Notes under the pieces: generated by a model
What the model was told of the DNA's origin: nothing
The model's input: only the letters and a program-made list of their open reading frames with translations
The model's database searches: none
Made by a program: the position numbers and the translations under genes
DNA from: CBDCGW01 sp964430745
GTDB lineage: Bacteria > Acidobacteriota > UBA890
NCBI GenBank assembly: GCA_964430745.1
Contig: CAYSHI010000056.1
Span: 1-22,991 of the forward strand
DNA length: 22,991 nucleotides
Direction: 5' to 3'
Shown here: one piece after another, positions 14,368 to 21,588 of the stretch
How positions within the stretch are numbered: position 1 is the first letter of the stretch
Layout of the letters: each line of letters begins with the position of its first letter

Positions 14368-15759
14368 TCAGCTATCGGGTTCGGTCCGCGTCGGAAGCGC
14401 CATTTGTCGTTTCCTCGCCCTGTCGGCCTCGAGTACGCGGTCGATCAAGAGGGGGACCTGCCCCAGGTAGCCGCGGTAGTCGAGGCAGCGGGCAACCTCG
14501 TCGGTGGAAAGGTGCTCGGTCACCTCGGGGTGTGACGCGACGAGATCGCGAAACGAGAGGTCTTTGTCGCGGGCCTCGTGCGACAGCTTGCCCACGAGCT
14601 CGTGGGCGTGATCCGCACCCAACGATTCGGCCAGCGCCATGGTCAACGACTCCGACATCGACAACCCGCCGCTTCGATCGAGGTTGCGGAGCATGTTCGC
14701 CGGCTTGACGATCAGGCTCGCCAGCAGTCGGCGCGTCAATGCGAGCTGCGCGCTGGCCAGCAGACACACCTCCGGCAGGAACTTCCAGGAGGTTTCGCCC
14801 TGGCGATGGTCGTCTTCCCCTTCTGCGTGGATGTAGTCGAGCGCCGGATGGACATTGGATCGCAACAACCTGCCGAGGAAGACGACGGAACCCGATGCGA
14901 CGGGGTTCTGTTTGTGCGGCATCGCCGAGCTCCCGACCTTGCCCTCGGTAAACTCGGTAACCTCGTCGATGTCGCTTTGCTGCAGGTTGTATATGTTCTG
15001 GGCGATCTTGCCCAGCGTCGCCGAGATCATGCACAAAACCATGACGAACTCGGCTACCCGGTCGCCGGCCGTCTTGACCGGTACGACGGCGGTCATCAGC
15101 CCTAGCCGCCGCATCAACCGCTCGTGAAGCTCGGGTCCCGCCTCGCCCAGCGAGGCGAAGGTCCCGATGGCGCCGCCGAACTCACCGACCAGCACGCGTG
15201 GCCGACTCGATACGAGTCGCTCCCTCTGGCGGTGAACTTCGTCGAGCCAGACGGCCGCCTTGAAGCCGAAGGTCACAGGCACGGCATGTTGCCCATGGGT
15301 TCGGGCCGCCATCACGGTGTCTCGATATCGCTCGACGAGGTTGGCGAGCTCGTCGGCTACACCGTCGAGGTCTGCAAGCACAAGCTCATAGGCATCCTTG
15401 ATCTGGAGCACCATGCCGGTGTCGAAAATGTTCTTACTGGTGGCGCCCCAGTGAACGTAACGAGCCGCTTCGGGGGAAATGATCTTGCGGAGCTCGTCGA
15501 TCAGAGGCACGACCGGGTTCCAGGTGGCGTCGAAGGCCGCCTTCATGGAAGCCAGGTCCAAACGGTCGATCTGTGCGGCGCCGGCGATCTCCTTCGCGGC
15601 CGCCTCGGGTATCAAGCCCAACTCGGCTTCAACGTGGGCCAGCGCGGCTTCGACGTCGAGCCAGCGCTGGTGCGTGGCTCGATCATCCCAGATCGCGCGC
15701 ATCGGGCCTGTGCCGAAGCGATCCTTGAGATAGAACGAATCAAATACAGTGGATGGCAT
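14368..15759 (-). CDS. Lyase of the adenylosuccinate lyase / 3-carboxymuconate cycloisomerase family
   Basis: Cytoplasmic homotetrameric lyase of the fumarase/aspartase superfamily, 463 residues. I chose ATG 15759 (MPSTVFDSFYL) because GAGG lies 5 nt upstream and the family's N-terminal phrase MRAIWDDRATHQRWLDVEAA follows. The frame remains open far upstream, across the SIS gene, without meaning. Conserved regions are VHWGATSKNIFDTG (102-115), the catalytic-His stretch ARTHGQHAVPVTFG (152-165) and the signature GSSAMPHKQNP (276-286). The last contains the flexible catalytic Ser loop. THGQHA is PurB-like, whereas PVTFGFKAAVWLDEVHRQRERL is closer to PcaB. The reaction (adenylosuccinate cleavage in purine synthesis, or a carboxymuconate-type step) therefore stays open, and no purine or aromatic genes are nearby to decide it. 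Confidence 0.85.
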   Translation of the reverse strand: MPSTVFDSFYLKDRFGTGPMRAIWDDRATHQRWLDVEAALAHVEAELGLIPEAAAKEIAGAAQIDRLDLASMKAAFDATWNPVVPLIDELRKIISPEAARYVHWGATSKNIFDTGMVLQIKDAYELVLADLDGVADELANLVERYRDTVMAARTHGQHAVPVTFGFKAAVWLDEVHRQRERLVSSRPRVLVGEFGGAIGTFASLGEAGPELHERLMRRLGLMTAVVPVKTAGDRVAEFVMVLCMISATLGKIAQNIYNLQQSDIDEVTEFTEGKVGSSAMPHKQNPVASGSVVFLGRLLRSNVHPALDYIHAEGEDDHRQGETSWKFLPEVCLLASAQLALTRRLLASLIVKPANMLRNLDRSGGLSMSESLTMALAESLGADHAHELVGKLSHEARDKDLSFRDLVASHPEVTEHLSTDEVARCLDYRGYLGQVPLLIDRVLEADRARKRQMALPTRTEPDS

Positions 15760-15872
15760 GGCGCCTCGCAGTAGCTTGGAGTCCGGGCTCTGTGAAATCC
15801 TGTTGCCGACCCGCGTGGTCGAGCACCGGGCCGCGGCGCGATCTCTACAGTCGCTCAAGGACGTGGAGTTCC

Positions 15873-15909
15873 AGTGTCCCACACCGTGAACGGGGAGACG
15901 TGGGACACT
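15873..15909. promoter_or_regulatory. Perfect 10-bp inverted repeat in the divergent lyase/SIS intergenic region
   Basis: AGTGTCCCAC (15873-15882) and its exact reverse complement GTGGGACACT (15900-15909) are separated by 17 nt. The pair lies 33 bp before the SIS gene start and 114 bp before the lyase start. The arm length and spacing fit a regulator binding two half-sites. As RNA it would form a stem with a 17-nt loop near the SIS start. No T-run follows, so it is not a simple terminator. Confidence 0.5.
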
Positions 15910-15942
15910 GACTTCCACAGAAAGTGCTGAGGAATCAGGCCG

Positions 15943-17022
15943 GTGGGACGAGAAGCGCAAGACCCGAGCATGATGCTGCAAGAGATCCGCCAGGCACCCG
16001 GGGCGATTGCTCGTCAGCTGGCAGCGAGCAGCGAAGATCTCGGATCGCTGGCGGCGCGGTTGCGGGACAAGCCTCCGCGTGTGGCGGTCATCGTCGGACG
16101 GGGTAGCTCCGACCACGCGGCGACATACGGGAAGTATCTGTTCGAGACCCGCTGCGGGCTGCTGACTTCGGTGGCCGCGCCTTCCGTGGTCACGATGTAC
16201 CGGGCTCGCCTGGAGTGGGACGCTGCGCTCGTGTTGGCGATCTCGCAGTCCGGGGAGAGCCCTGATGTCGTGGCGACGATCGAGGATGCTCGTGCCGGCG
16301 GGGCGCTCACCGTGGCGCTCGTCAACCAGACTCATTCGCCGCTCGGGGCCGCGGCCGAGGTGGTGTTGCCGCTCCATGCAGGCCCTGAGATCAGCGTCGC
16401 GGCCACGAAGAGCTACATCGCCAGCCTCGTCGCGCTGGCCCGACTGGTGTCGGTCTGGCAAGAGGACCAAGACCTGCTCGACAAGATACGGTGCCTCCCC
16501 GACATCCTGAAAGGCGCCGCCGAGCTCGACTGGGAGCCGGCCTGGCAGGCCCTCACCGACGCGACGAACCTGCTGGTGCTGGCGCGTGGTTACGCCTATC
16601 CGATCGCCCTCGAGGCCGCTCTCAAGATGAAGGAGACATGCGGACTCCACGCCGAGGCGTTTTCCGGTGCCGAGGTCCGTCACGGCCCCATCGCCCTCGT
16701 CAACCCGGGCTTGCCCGTGCTTGTCTTTGCCCCGGCGGGTCCGACCATGCAAAGCACCCTCTCTCTGGCGGCAGAGCTGGCGGCCAGCAAGAGACCACGA
16801 ACATCGGAGGGGACCGCAACGCCGGGCACCCGGGTCTTCGTCGCATCGCCCGCCGAAGCGCCCGGCGTTTGCACGCTGCCCGTGGCCGACACCCTGGACC
16901 CGGTACTCGACCCGATTCCGCTCGTGCAGGGCTTCTACCGCTTCAGCGAACGACTGGCTCGCGCCCGAGGCTACGATCCCGACAAGCCGTCAGCCTTGTC
17001 CAAGGTGACGAGAACACTCTGA
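15943..17022 (+). CDS. SIS-domain sugar-phosphate isomerase/deaminase (GlmS C-domain / NagB-II-like)
   Basis: Cytoplasmic protein with two SIS domains and no glutaminase domain (359 residues). It is expected to isomerise or deaminate an amino-sugar phosphate, such as glucosamine 6-phosphate to fructose 6-phosphate and ammonia. Motifs are GRGSSDHA (52-59), the phosphate-binding SQSGES (101-106), SVAATKSY (151-158), RGYAYPIALEAALKMKET (215-232) and AEAFSGAEVRHGP (237-249, with the GlmS-like catalytic Glu and His). The end (DPDKPSALSKVTRT) resembles the GlmS tail NLAKSVTVE. GTG 15943 has TGAGGA 9 nt upstream. ATGs at 15970 and 15973 are alternatives 9-10 codons later. AgaS/FrlB-type substrates are also possible. 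Confidence 0.87.
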   Translation: MGREAQDPSMMLQEIRQAPGAIARQLAASSEDLGSLAARLRDKPPRVAVIVGRGSSDHAATYGKYLFETRCGLLTSVAAPSVVTMYRARLEWDAALVLAISQSGESPDVVATIEDARAGGALTVALVNQTHSPLGAAAEVVLPLHAGPEISVAATKSYIASLVALARLVSVWQEDQDLLDKIRCLPDILKGAAELDWEPAWQALTDATNLLVLARGYAYPIALEAALKMKETCGLHAEAFSGAEVRHGPIALVNPGLPVLVFAPAGPTMQSTLSLAAELAASKRPRTSEGTATPGTRVFVASPAEAPGVCTLPVADTLDPVLDPIPLVQGFYRFSERLARARGYDPDKPSALSKVTRTL

Positions 17023-17147
17023 CGCGAACGAGGCACGAGACACGGACGGTGGGCCGTTGTATCTTTCCCGCGCCGACCTGAAGCGCTCTTTCGCCGCGAA
17101 TACCGGTCACGGTCGTCGGCTCGCCGAGGCCCGAGAGGAGGAAGCTC

Positions 17148-17960
17148 GTGTCAAACGAAACTCCCCAACCCTCCCCCGAGACCACCCCGGTCAAAAAAGG
17201 CCTGTCGCCGCTGGCCTGGGTCGCCATCGGCTGCGGCGGCATCATCGTCGTCGGCTTCGTCGCCGTCGTCCTGCTCGGCTTCTTCATATTCCAGCGGGGC
17301 AGAGCGATGGTCGAGGAGGCGACCGGCTCCGGGTCTGTTTCCGAGTTCCTCGAGGAGATGCAGGAGAACCCGGCCAAGGCCACTGCCGAGACCATGATCC
17401 GCATGGACCCCGACCTCGACGTGGTCGCCACCGACGACGACGCCGGCACGATTACCGTCCGCAACAGCCGCACGGGCGAGGAAGCGACGCTGAACTTCGA
17501 GGACATCGCTGAGGGCCGCTTTTCGATGACCACGACGGAGGGCGATTACTCGATCGACGCGAGTGGCGCGGCCGAGGGCGGCGTGACGGTCATCGGACCG
17601 GAGGGCGAGACACGCATCGGCGCCAGCGCCGACCTCGCCGACGTTCCCGACTGGGTGCCGAGATACCCCGGCGCCACCGAGACACAGGGAACGATGAACT
17701 TCACCAATGCGGACGGCGTCATGGGCGCCTTCACCAGCAAGACCTCCGACGACGCCCAGACGGTGGTCGACCATTTCAAGCAGCTGTTCGAGGACCGCGG
17801 CTACGCAATCGGGACGGAGTCGATGACCAGGACCGGCGACGGCGTATTCGGCACCATCACCGGAGAGCTTGCGTCCGAGGGGCGCTCGATCAACGTGGTG
17901 ATCATCGAAGACGCCGGTGAGAGCCAGGTCACGATCAACTACACCCAGAAGAACCAGTAG
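17148..17960 (+). CDS. Membrane-anchored protein of unknown function, 270 residues
   Basis: I do not recognise a named family. The start is GTG 17148 with a very strong SD (GAGGAGGAAG, 17133-17142). The product has a short Pro/Thr-rich N-terminus, one hydrophobic helix (21-49, LAWVAIGCGGIIVVGFVAVV) and a soluble part expected outside the inner membrane. Residues about 84-160 are strand-rich and repetitive: TITVRNSRTGEEATL, FSMTTTEGDYSIDASG and GVTVIGPEGETRIGA read like a small beta-helix or sheet with adhesin-like spacing. After WVPRYPG (169-175) comes an alpha/beta unit (DDAQTVVDHFKQLFEDRGYA). It follows the SIS gene by 125 bp and need not be functionally linked. Confidence 0.75.
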   Translation: MSNETPQPSPETTPVKKGLSPLAWVAIGCGGIIVVGFVAVVLLGFFIFQRGRAMVEEATGSGSVSEFLEEMQENPAKATAETMIRMDPDLDVVATDDDAGTITVRNSRTGEEATLNFEDIAEGRFSMTTTEGDYSIDASGAAEGGVTVIGPEGETRIGASADLADVPDWVPRYPGATETQGTMNFTNADGVMGAFTSKTSDDAQTVVDHFKQLFEDRGYAIGTESMTRTGDGVFGTITGELASEGRSINVVIIEDAGESQVTINYTQKNQ

Positions 17961-18005
17961 GTTGCCACCTCGGTCCAAACCGCAAAATCTCATGATCTGG
18001 GTCGA

Positions 18006-18044
18006 GAAGGGGAGGTCAGGTCAAGACCTCCGGCCTACCCCTTC
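18006..18044. repeat. Inverted repeat after the membrane-anchored gene
   Basis: GGAGGTC-AGGTCAA-GACCTCC (18011-18031) is a perfect 7-bp inverted repeat with a 7-nt loop. An alternative outer pairing joins GAAGGGG (18006-18012) with CCCCTTC (18038-18044). It lies 46 bp after the stop at 17960 and just before the citF scrap. It could act as a terminator but lacks a T-run. Confidence 0.35.
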
Positions 18045-18052
18045 ACCCGCCG

Positions 18053-18186
18053 CGTCGATGAGCTCGCCCGGCCCCGTAACGGTAGTGACCTCATCGACGA
18101 TCACCGGAATCCGGTTCCGGAACGACGGCAGCGCCAGGATCGTGCAGCCGGAGTACAGGCAGTTCTGCCAGCCGCCGATGCCGTGC
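18053..18186 (+). repeat. Direct repeat, left copy (134 bp)
   Basis: Aligns without gaps to 20785-20918 (offset 2732) with five mismatches that I can count, about 96% identity, in the same orientation. The flanks on both sides are unrelated to those of the other copy. On the minus strand it encodes a citF-like fragment. The two copies bracket the lipoprotein gene and its scrap. The 389 bp from 17961 to 18349 contain no other gene: the inverted repeat, this copy and an AT-richer stretch (about 18205-18245). Confidence 0.9.
18054..18185 (-). pseudogene. citF-like fragment, left copy
   Basis: The minus strand reads HGIGGWQNCLYSGCTILALP, then SFRNRIPVIVDEVTTVTGPG and ELID. This matches the C-terminal part of citrate lyase alpha subunits and related CoA-transferases, where HGIGGHxD...TIxxxPxxRxRIPxIVDxVTTxTxPGExxD is conserved. 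Only about 44 codons remain. Neither the family's upstream region nor its following TERGIAINP segment is present, so it cannot be functional. Confidence 0.65.
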
Positions 18187-18349
18187 CGTTGTTCCTTCGC
18201 CGGCCTTGCAGTACTTTTTAAATCAGATTGACGAATCCGAAATCTTGCATTGGGGACCCCTCCCCGCCGTGCAGCTCGCGGTGTTTCGCGGCGCAGGATT
18301 CGACTCGCCAAGGAACCAAGCCCGACGCATCGAGATTGCAAAAGCCATC

Positions 18350-20425
18350 ATGCCCTACCCGGCTCTTCTCACCGCCAGACCGCTGCACTCACACAAGAGA
18401 CGAGTTCGACGGAGCCGGGCCGTTTCTCTGGGCCTATCGTTGCTAGTGGTGGCAGCAGTCTTGTCATGCAACGAGGACAGTCCGACGCAACCCACCGCAC
18501 CTGTCGTTGCCGGTTCGTCCGTCATCGGTGTATCCAGCTCGTCAATCAGCTTTTCCGCATTTCAGGGAGGCCCCGTCACAGGGGTGCAAACGGTGCTGGT
18601 CACCAACCAGGAAGCGGGGAAAGGGTCGCTATCGGGCCTGAGCGCGTCGGTAAACTACGCGAACGGGCAACCGAACGGCTGGCTGTCGGCCACCTTCGAC
18701 CGAACGACAACACCCGCCCGGCTGACGTTGCGGGCGACGCCCGGCAACCTCGGTCAGGGAGTGTTCGCGGCGACCGTAACGGTGACCGCGTCTCAGCCGG
18801 CCCCCGGCTCTCAGGATCTTCAGGTGAGCTTCTCCATCAACGCCGCGCCCCCGGGCAGCGGTCCGCCCAGGATCGCGCTCTCAACCCAGTCGATCTCCTT
18901 CAGCGCGGCGCAAGGAAATGCGGGCCAGCTCTCCGAGACCGTTTCGATCACCAATAACGGCGGCGGCACGTTGTCGGGACTGAACGCGAACGTTTCGTAC
19001 GGAGCCGGCGGGCAATCAGGATGGTTGACGACACGGTTCGACCGCACCACGGCGCCGGCAACGCTGACGCTGGAAACGTCGGCGGGGGCCCTGCTGGAGG
19101 ACAGCTACGCGGCAACCGTCTCGATTTCTTCGGGAACCGCCGGCAACAGCCCCCAGGTGGTGGGCGTGATCTTCGACGTGGGACCCGCTCCGCCTTCACA
19201 AACGACTCAGACGCTCATCGTGAACCCGACGTCGATCACACTCCAGGGAACCGTTGGTGGCAGCAAGGTCGTCGGGACTGCAAGGATCACGAGCAGTGGA
19301 GCTCCGGTGACTGGTCTCAGCGTGACGATGACCGACGGTCAGGGGAATCCGCCCGGTTGGCTTTCGGCCACTCTCAGTCAAACCGAAACGCCGGCCACGC
19401 TCGAGCTGACTGGAGACCCCGCTACTCTCGGCGAAAATACCTACACCGCGACTGCCACGGTGAGCGCTCCTCAAGCCACCAGCGGTGCCGCGGTCCCGGT
19501 GGAATTCACCGTCTCTGATGTCCCTCCGCCGCCGCCTCGCACTCCAACCGGAACGTTGCGCGCGACAGCCTGCTGTTTTGTCGGCGGCGAATTCCAGGTC
19601 CTGAATCAAGGCAACAGCGAGGTCGCAAGGGGCGGAACCCTCATCGCCTCTGATGTAGTCGCCGACTTTGATCTTCCTCCCGGTCAATACACGGCGGTTT
19701 GGCTGCCAGAGGACGGCCAGTTGAACTGCTTGGATCCGTTTGGCTTCAACGGCAAACCGGCGACGGTCACCCTGGGCGCGACGACGAACGTCGATTTCAA
19801 CCTCCAGTGCAGGATGATGGGAGCGGTCGTGCACAACAACACTCCGGGCAGCGTGTACCAACTGATATCGATCGTCCTCGATGGCGAAGAACTGCTTACC
19901 GGCCCGCCCCTCTGGGTGGACCCCGGGCAAATCCACTACATCGCCGACGGGACCATCAGTATGGGCAGCCACACGATCAGCGTCACCAACGGCGGTGCTC
20001 AGGGCTCTTTGTACACACACCACGAAACCTTCGGAGTCAGCTGGGACACGGTCTCGCACATCTTCCCCTTCGGCCTGGGCGGGGGTGACCCGACGGTTCA
20101 AGAAATCCTGAGCAGCTTCAGCCCTTCGCATCCATGGGTGTCAGATCCGGTCACAGATTGCTCGTCGCAGACCTACCGATATCGGTTCGAGTTCCACGAA
20201 ACTGGCTCGTACCAGTTGCACGAGCAGGTGGGGAGAAACTGGCGGTCGCTCCGTTCGGGAAGCTACAGCGAGATCAATCTGCCGCGGGAGGCCGACTACA
20301 CGCTCGACTTTTCGGCGGACCACCCCAACGATGGCAGTGCACAACTCCAAGAGCTCACGAGCATCTTCGACATGGACAATGGTCGCGACTCTTGTAGCAC
20401 CACATTGACCTACCGGAAGCAGTGA
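18350..20425 (+). CDS. Predicted lipoprotein with three Ig-like (BACON-like) repeats and an unknown C-terminal region
   Basis: Secreted surface or periplasmic protein of about 691 residues. From ATG 18350 there is a basic N-terminus (HKRRVRRSR), a hydrophobic segment and a lipobox-like AVLSC (Cys40). The SD is poor, and an in-frame TTG at 18206 is less likely. Three repeats of about 100 residues follow (59-165, 174-277, 287-389). Each runs SxSISFSA-like, then GWLSATFDRTTTPARLTL, then a YAATVTV-type strand. Copies 2 and 3 vary to GWLTTRFDRTTAPATLTL and GWLSATLSQTETPATLEL. This resembles BACON/Ig-like modules of secreted proteins. A proline linker (PPPPPRTP) leads to about 290 residues with several Cys that I do not recognise. 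Binding or scaffolding is a guess. Direct repeats flank the gene, and a scrap of it lies downstream. Confidence 0.8.
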   Translation: MPYPALLTARPLHSHKRRVRRSRAVSLGLSLLVVAAVLSCNEDSPTQPTAPVVAGSSVIGVSSSSISFSAFQGGPVTGVQTVLVTNQEAGKGSLSGLSASVNYANGQPNGWLSATFDRTTTPARLTLRATPGNLGQGVFAATVTVTASQPAPGSQDLQVSFSINAAPPGSGPPRIALSTQSISFSAAQGNAGQLSETVSITNNGGGTLSGLNANVSYGAGGQSGWLTTRFDRTTAPATLTLETSAGALLEDSYAATVSISSGTAGNSPQVVGVIFDVGPAPPSQTTQTLIVNPTSITLQGTVGGSKVVGTARITSSGAPVTGLSVTMTDGQGNPPGWLSATLSQTETPATLELTGDPATLGENTYTATATVSAPQATSGAAVPVEFTVSDVPPPPPRTPTGTLRATACCFVGGEFQVLNQGNSEVARGGTLIASDVVADFDLPPGQYTAVWLPEDGQLNCLDPFGFNGKPATVTLGATTNVDFNLQCRMMGAVVHNNTPGSVYQLISIVLDGEELLTGPPLWVDPGQIHYIADGTISMGSHTISVTNGGAQGSLYTHHETFGVSWDTVSHIFPFGLGGGDPTVQEILSSFSPSHPWVSDPVTDCSSQTYRYRFEFHETGSYQLHEQVGRNWRSLRSGSYSEINLPREADYTLDFSADHPNDGSAQLQELTSIFDMDNGRDSCSTTLTYRKQ

Positions 20426-20519
20426 CCGGGCCTTCGACTGATATCCGTCAATTCGGGCTCGGCGGGTCGGGGCCGAGGCACCATGATGCTTCAGCGTAGT
20501 TTCCGGATCGCCAACTTGG

Positions 20520-20617
20520 TGCACTCACATCAGAGACGAGTTCGACGGAGCCGGGCCGTTTCTCTCTGTCGACCACCTTCGACCGAACGACAACACCCGC
20601 CCGGCTGACGTTACGGG
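20520..20617 (+). pseudogene. Internally deleted scrap of the lipoprotein gene
   Basis: 20520-20565 matches 18384-18429 (signal-peptide region, two mismatches in 46 bp). The next base onward, 20566-20617, matches 18683-18734 (GWLSATFDRTT region, two mismatches in 52 bp). The two blocks are fused exactly, with the 253 bp between them in the full gene missing. Since 253 is not a multiple of three, the frame is broken. This is a second, decayed copy or a recombination product, 95 bp after the intact gene. The 94 bp before it hold nothing I can support. Confidence 0.85.
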
Positions 20618-20618
20618 G

Positions 20619-20684
20619 GCTGAATACGAGGCCGCGCTCCAGAAACGTGGCGACCTCACAGTCTGGCTCTCCGATGACGCTGTG
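20619..20684 (+). pseudogene. IS5-type transposase remnant
   Basis: The plus strand reads AEYEAALQKRGDLTVWLSDD, then AV, in one frame. This matches the conserved N-terminal segment of IS5-family transposases, in which (E)YNxALxxRGSLTVWxSxDA is typical. It begins right after the lipoprotein scrap and similarity ends after about 22 codons. No terminal inverted repeats or catalytic DDE residues are seen, so only a trace of the element remains. Confidence 0.55.
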
Positions 20685-20731
20685 CTCAGGTCCGAGCCAT
20701 GCACCAACGCCCGTCGTGGCCGGTAAACACC

Positions 20732-20938
20732 CAGCAGGTCCTGACGCCGCGGGTTGATGGCGATGCCGCGCTCGGTGATGACCACGTCGATGAGCTCGCC
20801 CGGACCCGTAACGGTAGTGACCTCATCGACGATCACCGGAATCCGGTTGCGAAACGACGGCAGCGCCAGGATCGTGCAGCCGGAGTACAGGCAGTTCTGC
20901 CGGCCCCCGATGCCGTGCAAGAGCATGCCGTCGGAGTT
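20732..20938 (-). pseudogene. citF-like fragment, right copy (longer)
   Basis: The minus strand reads NNSDGMLLHGIGGRQNCLYS, continues GCTILALPSFRNRIPVIVDE and VTTVTGPGELIDVVITERG, and ends IAINPRRQDLL. The order (SDGxLLHGIGG, RIPxIVDEVTT, PGExxDVxxTERGIAINPRR) is that of citrate lyase alpha subunits, so the family call is well supported. It covers about 69 of the more than 500 residues expected. It extends beyond the repeat shared with 18053-18186 on both sides, so this copy is closer to the source. No other citrate lyase gene is present. Confidence 0.7.
20785..20918 (+). repeat. Direct repeat, right copy (134 bp)
   Basis: Partner of 18053-18186, same orientation, about 96% identical with no gaps. 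The whole gap from 20426 to 21007 (582 bp) has no intact gene. In order it holds unassigned DNA, the lipoprotein scrap, the transposase scrap, the citF-like fragment with this repeat, and the acetyltransferase leader. Confidence 0.9.
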
Positions 20939-21007
20939 GTTTTGCTACCGGCGCAACGAGTACGTTGCCGACGTCATGGAAACCGGAACCGGCGCTGGGA
21001 GCGAACG

Positions 21008-21496
21008 ATGATCCGCATCTGCCGCGAAGATCAGCTTGAGGCGATCCTGGAGGTGGTCAACGACGGGGCGCGTGCCTACCGGGGGATCATTCCGCCCGAT
21101 CGGTGGAAGGAACCGTACATGCCCGAGGGCGAGCTTCGCCGCGAGATCGAAGCCGGGGTCGTTTTCTCCGGCTACTACGAGGGTGAGCGGCTCGTCGGTG
21201 TGATGGGGATCCAGGATGTTCAAGACGTGACCCTGATTCGGCACGCTTACGTTCGAACGAAGAGCAGGAGAAAAGGGATCGGGAGTCAACTGCTCGAACA
21301 GCTTCGCGCAGAAACCACACGACCGTACCTGATAGGGACATGGTCGGCTGTAACGTGGGCGATCCGCTTCTACGAAAAGCACGGTTTCCGGCTGCTCTCG
21401 CCAGAAGAAGCCGCTCGCGTGTTGAGGAAGTATTGGTCGATACCGGACCGACAGGTCGAGACCTCGGTCGTGCTCGCAGACGACCGGTGGAGGTAA
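21008..21496 (+). CDS. GNAT-family N-acetyltransferase
   Basis: Cytoplasmic acetyl-CoA-dependent acetyltransferase of 162 residues. ATG 21008 has GGGAG (20997-21001) 6 nt upstream. The frame is open further back but runs through the scrap DNA. The GNAT fold is shown by the strand LVGVMGIQDVQDVTLIRHAY, motif A with the pyrophosphate-binding loop RRKGIGSQLL (87-96) and motif B WAIRFYEKHGF (117-127). The substrate is unknown. The layout resembles small-molecule or peptide acetyltransferases. It stands alone between the rearranged region and the M16 gene, which converges on it with a 92-bp gap. Confidence 0.88.
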   Translation: MIRICREDQLEAILEVVNDGARAYRGIIPPDRWKEPYMPEGELRREIEAGVVFSGYYEGERLVGVMGIQDVQDVTLIRHAYVRTKSRRKGIGSQLLEQLRAETTRPYLIGTWSAVTWAIRFYEKHGFRLLSPEEAARVLRKYWSIPDRQVETSVVLADDRWR

Positions 21497-21588
21497 TGCC
21501 GCCGTAGCGCCACCCATGTCATCGGCGGCACAGTGGCTGCACGAATCGCTGTCCGGCACCCTGCTAAACCTCACGGCTTGATCCGCCG

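Noticed and set aside
15760..16752. Upstream extension of the minus-strand lyase frame
   Set aside because: It runs antisense to the SIS gene and is Arg/His-rich without family similarity. The conserved lyase sequence starts at 15759.
20430..20524. Minus-strand HQVGDPETTLKHHGA, similar to the LGHxDPETTLxHYA box of tyrosine recombinases
   Set aside because: Only about 15 residues match, the LGH is not intact and no other integrase motif is nearby. It may be another scrap in this scarred region but cannot be supported.
20699..21007. In-frame extension of the acetyltransferase from an ATG at 20699
   Set aside because: It runs through the citF-like repeat on the other strand, while the GNAT fold begins at 21008 behind an SD.
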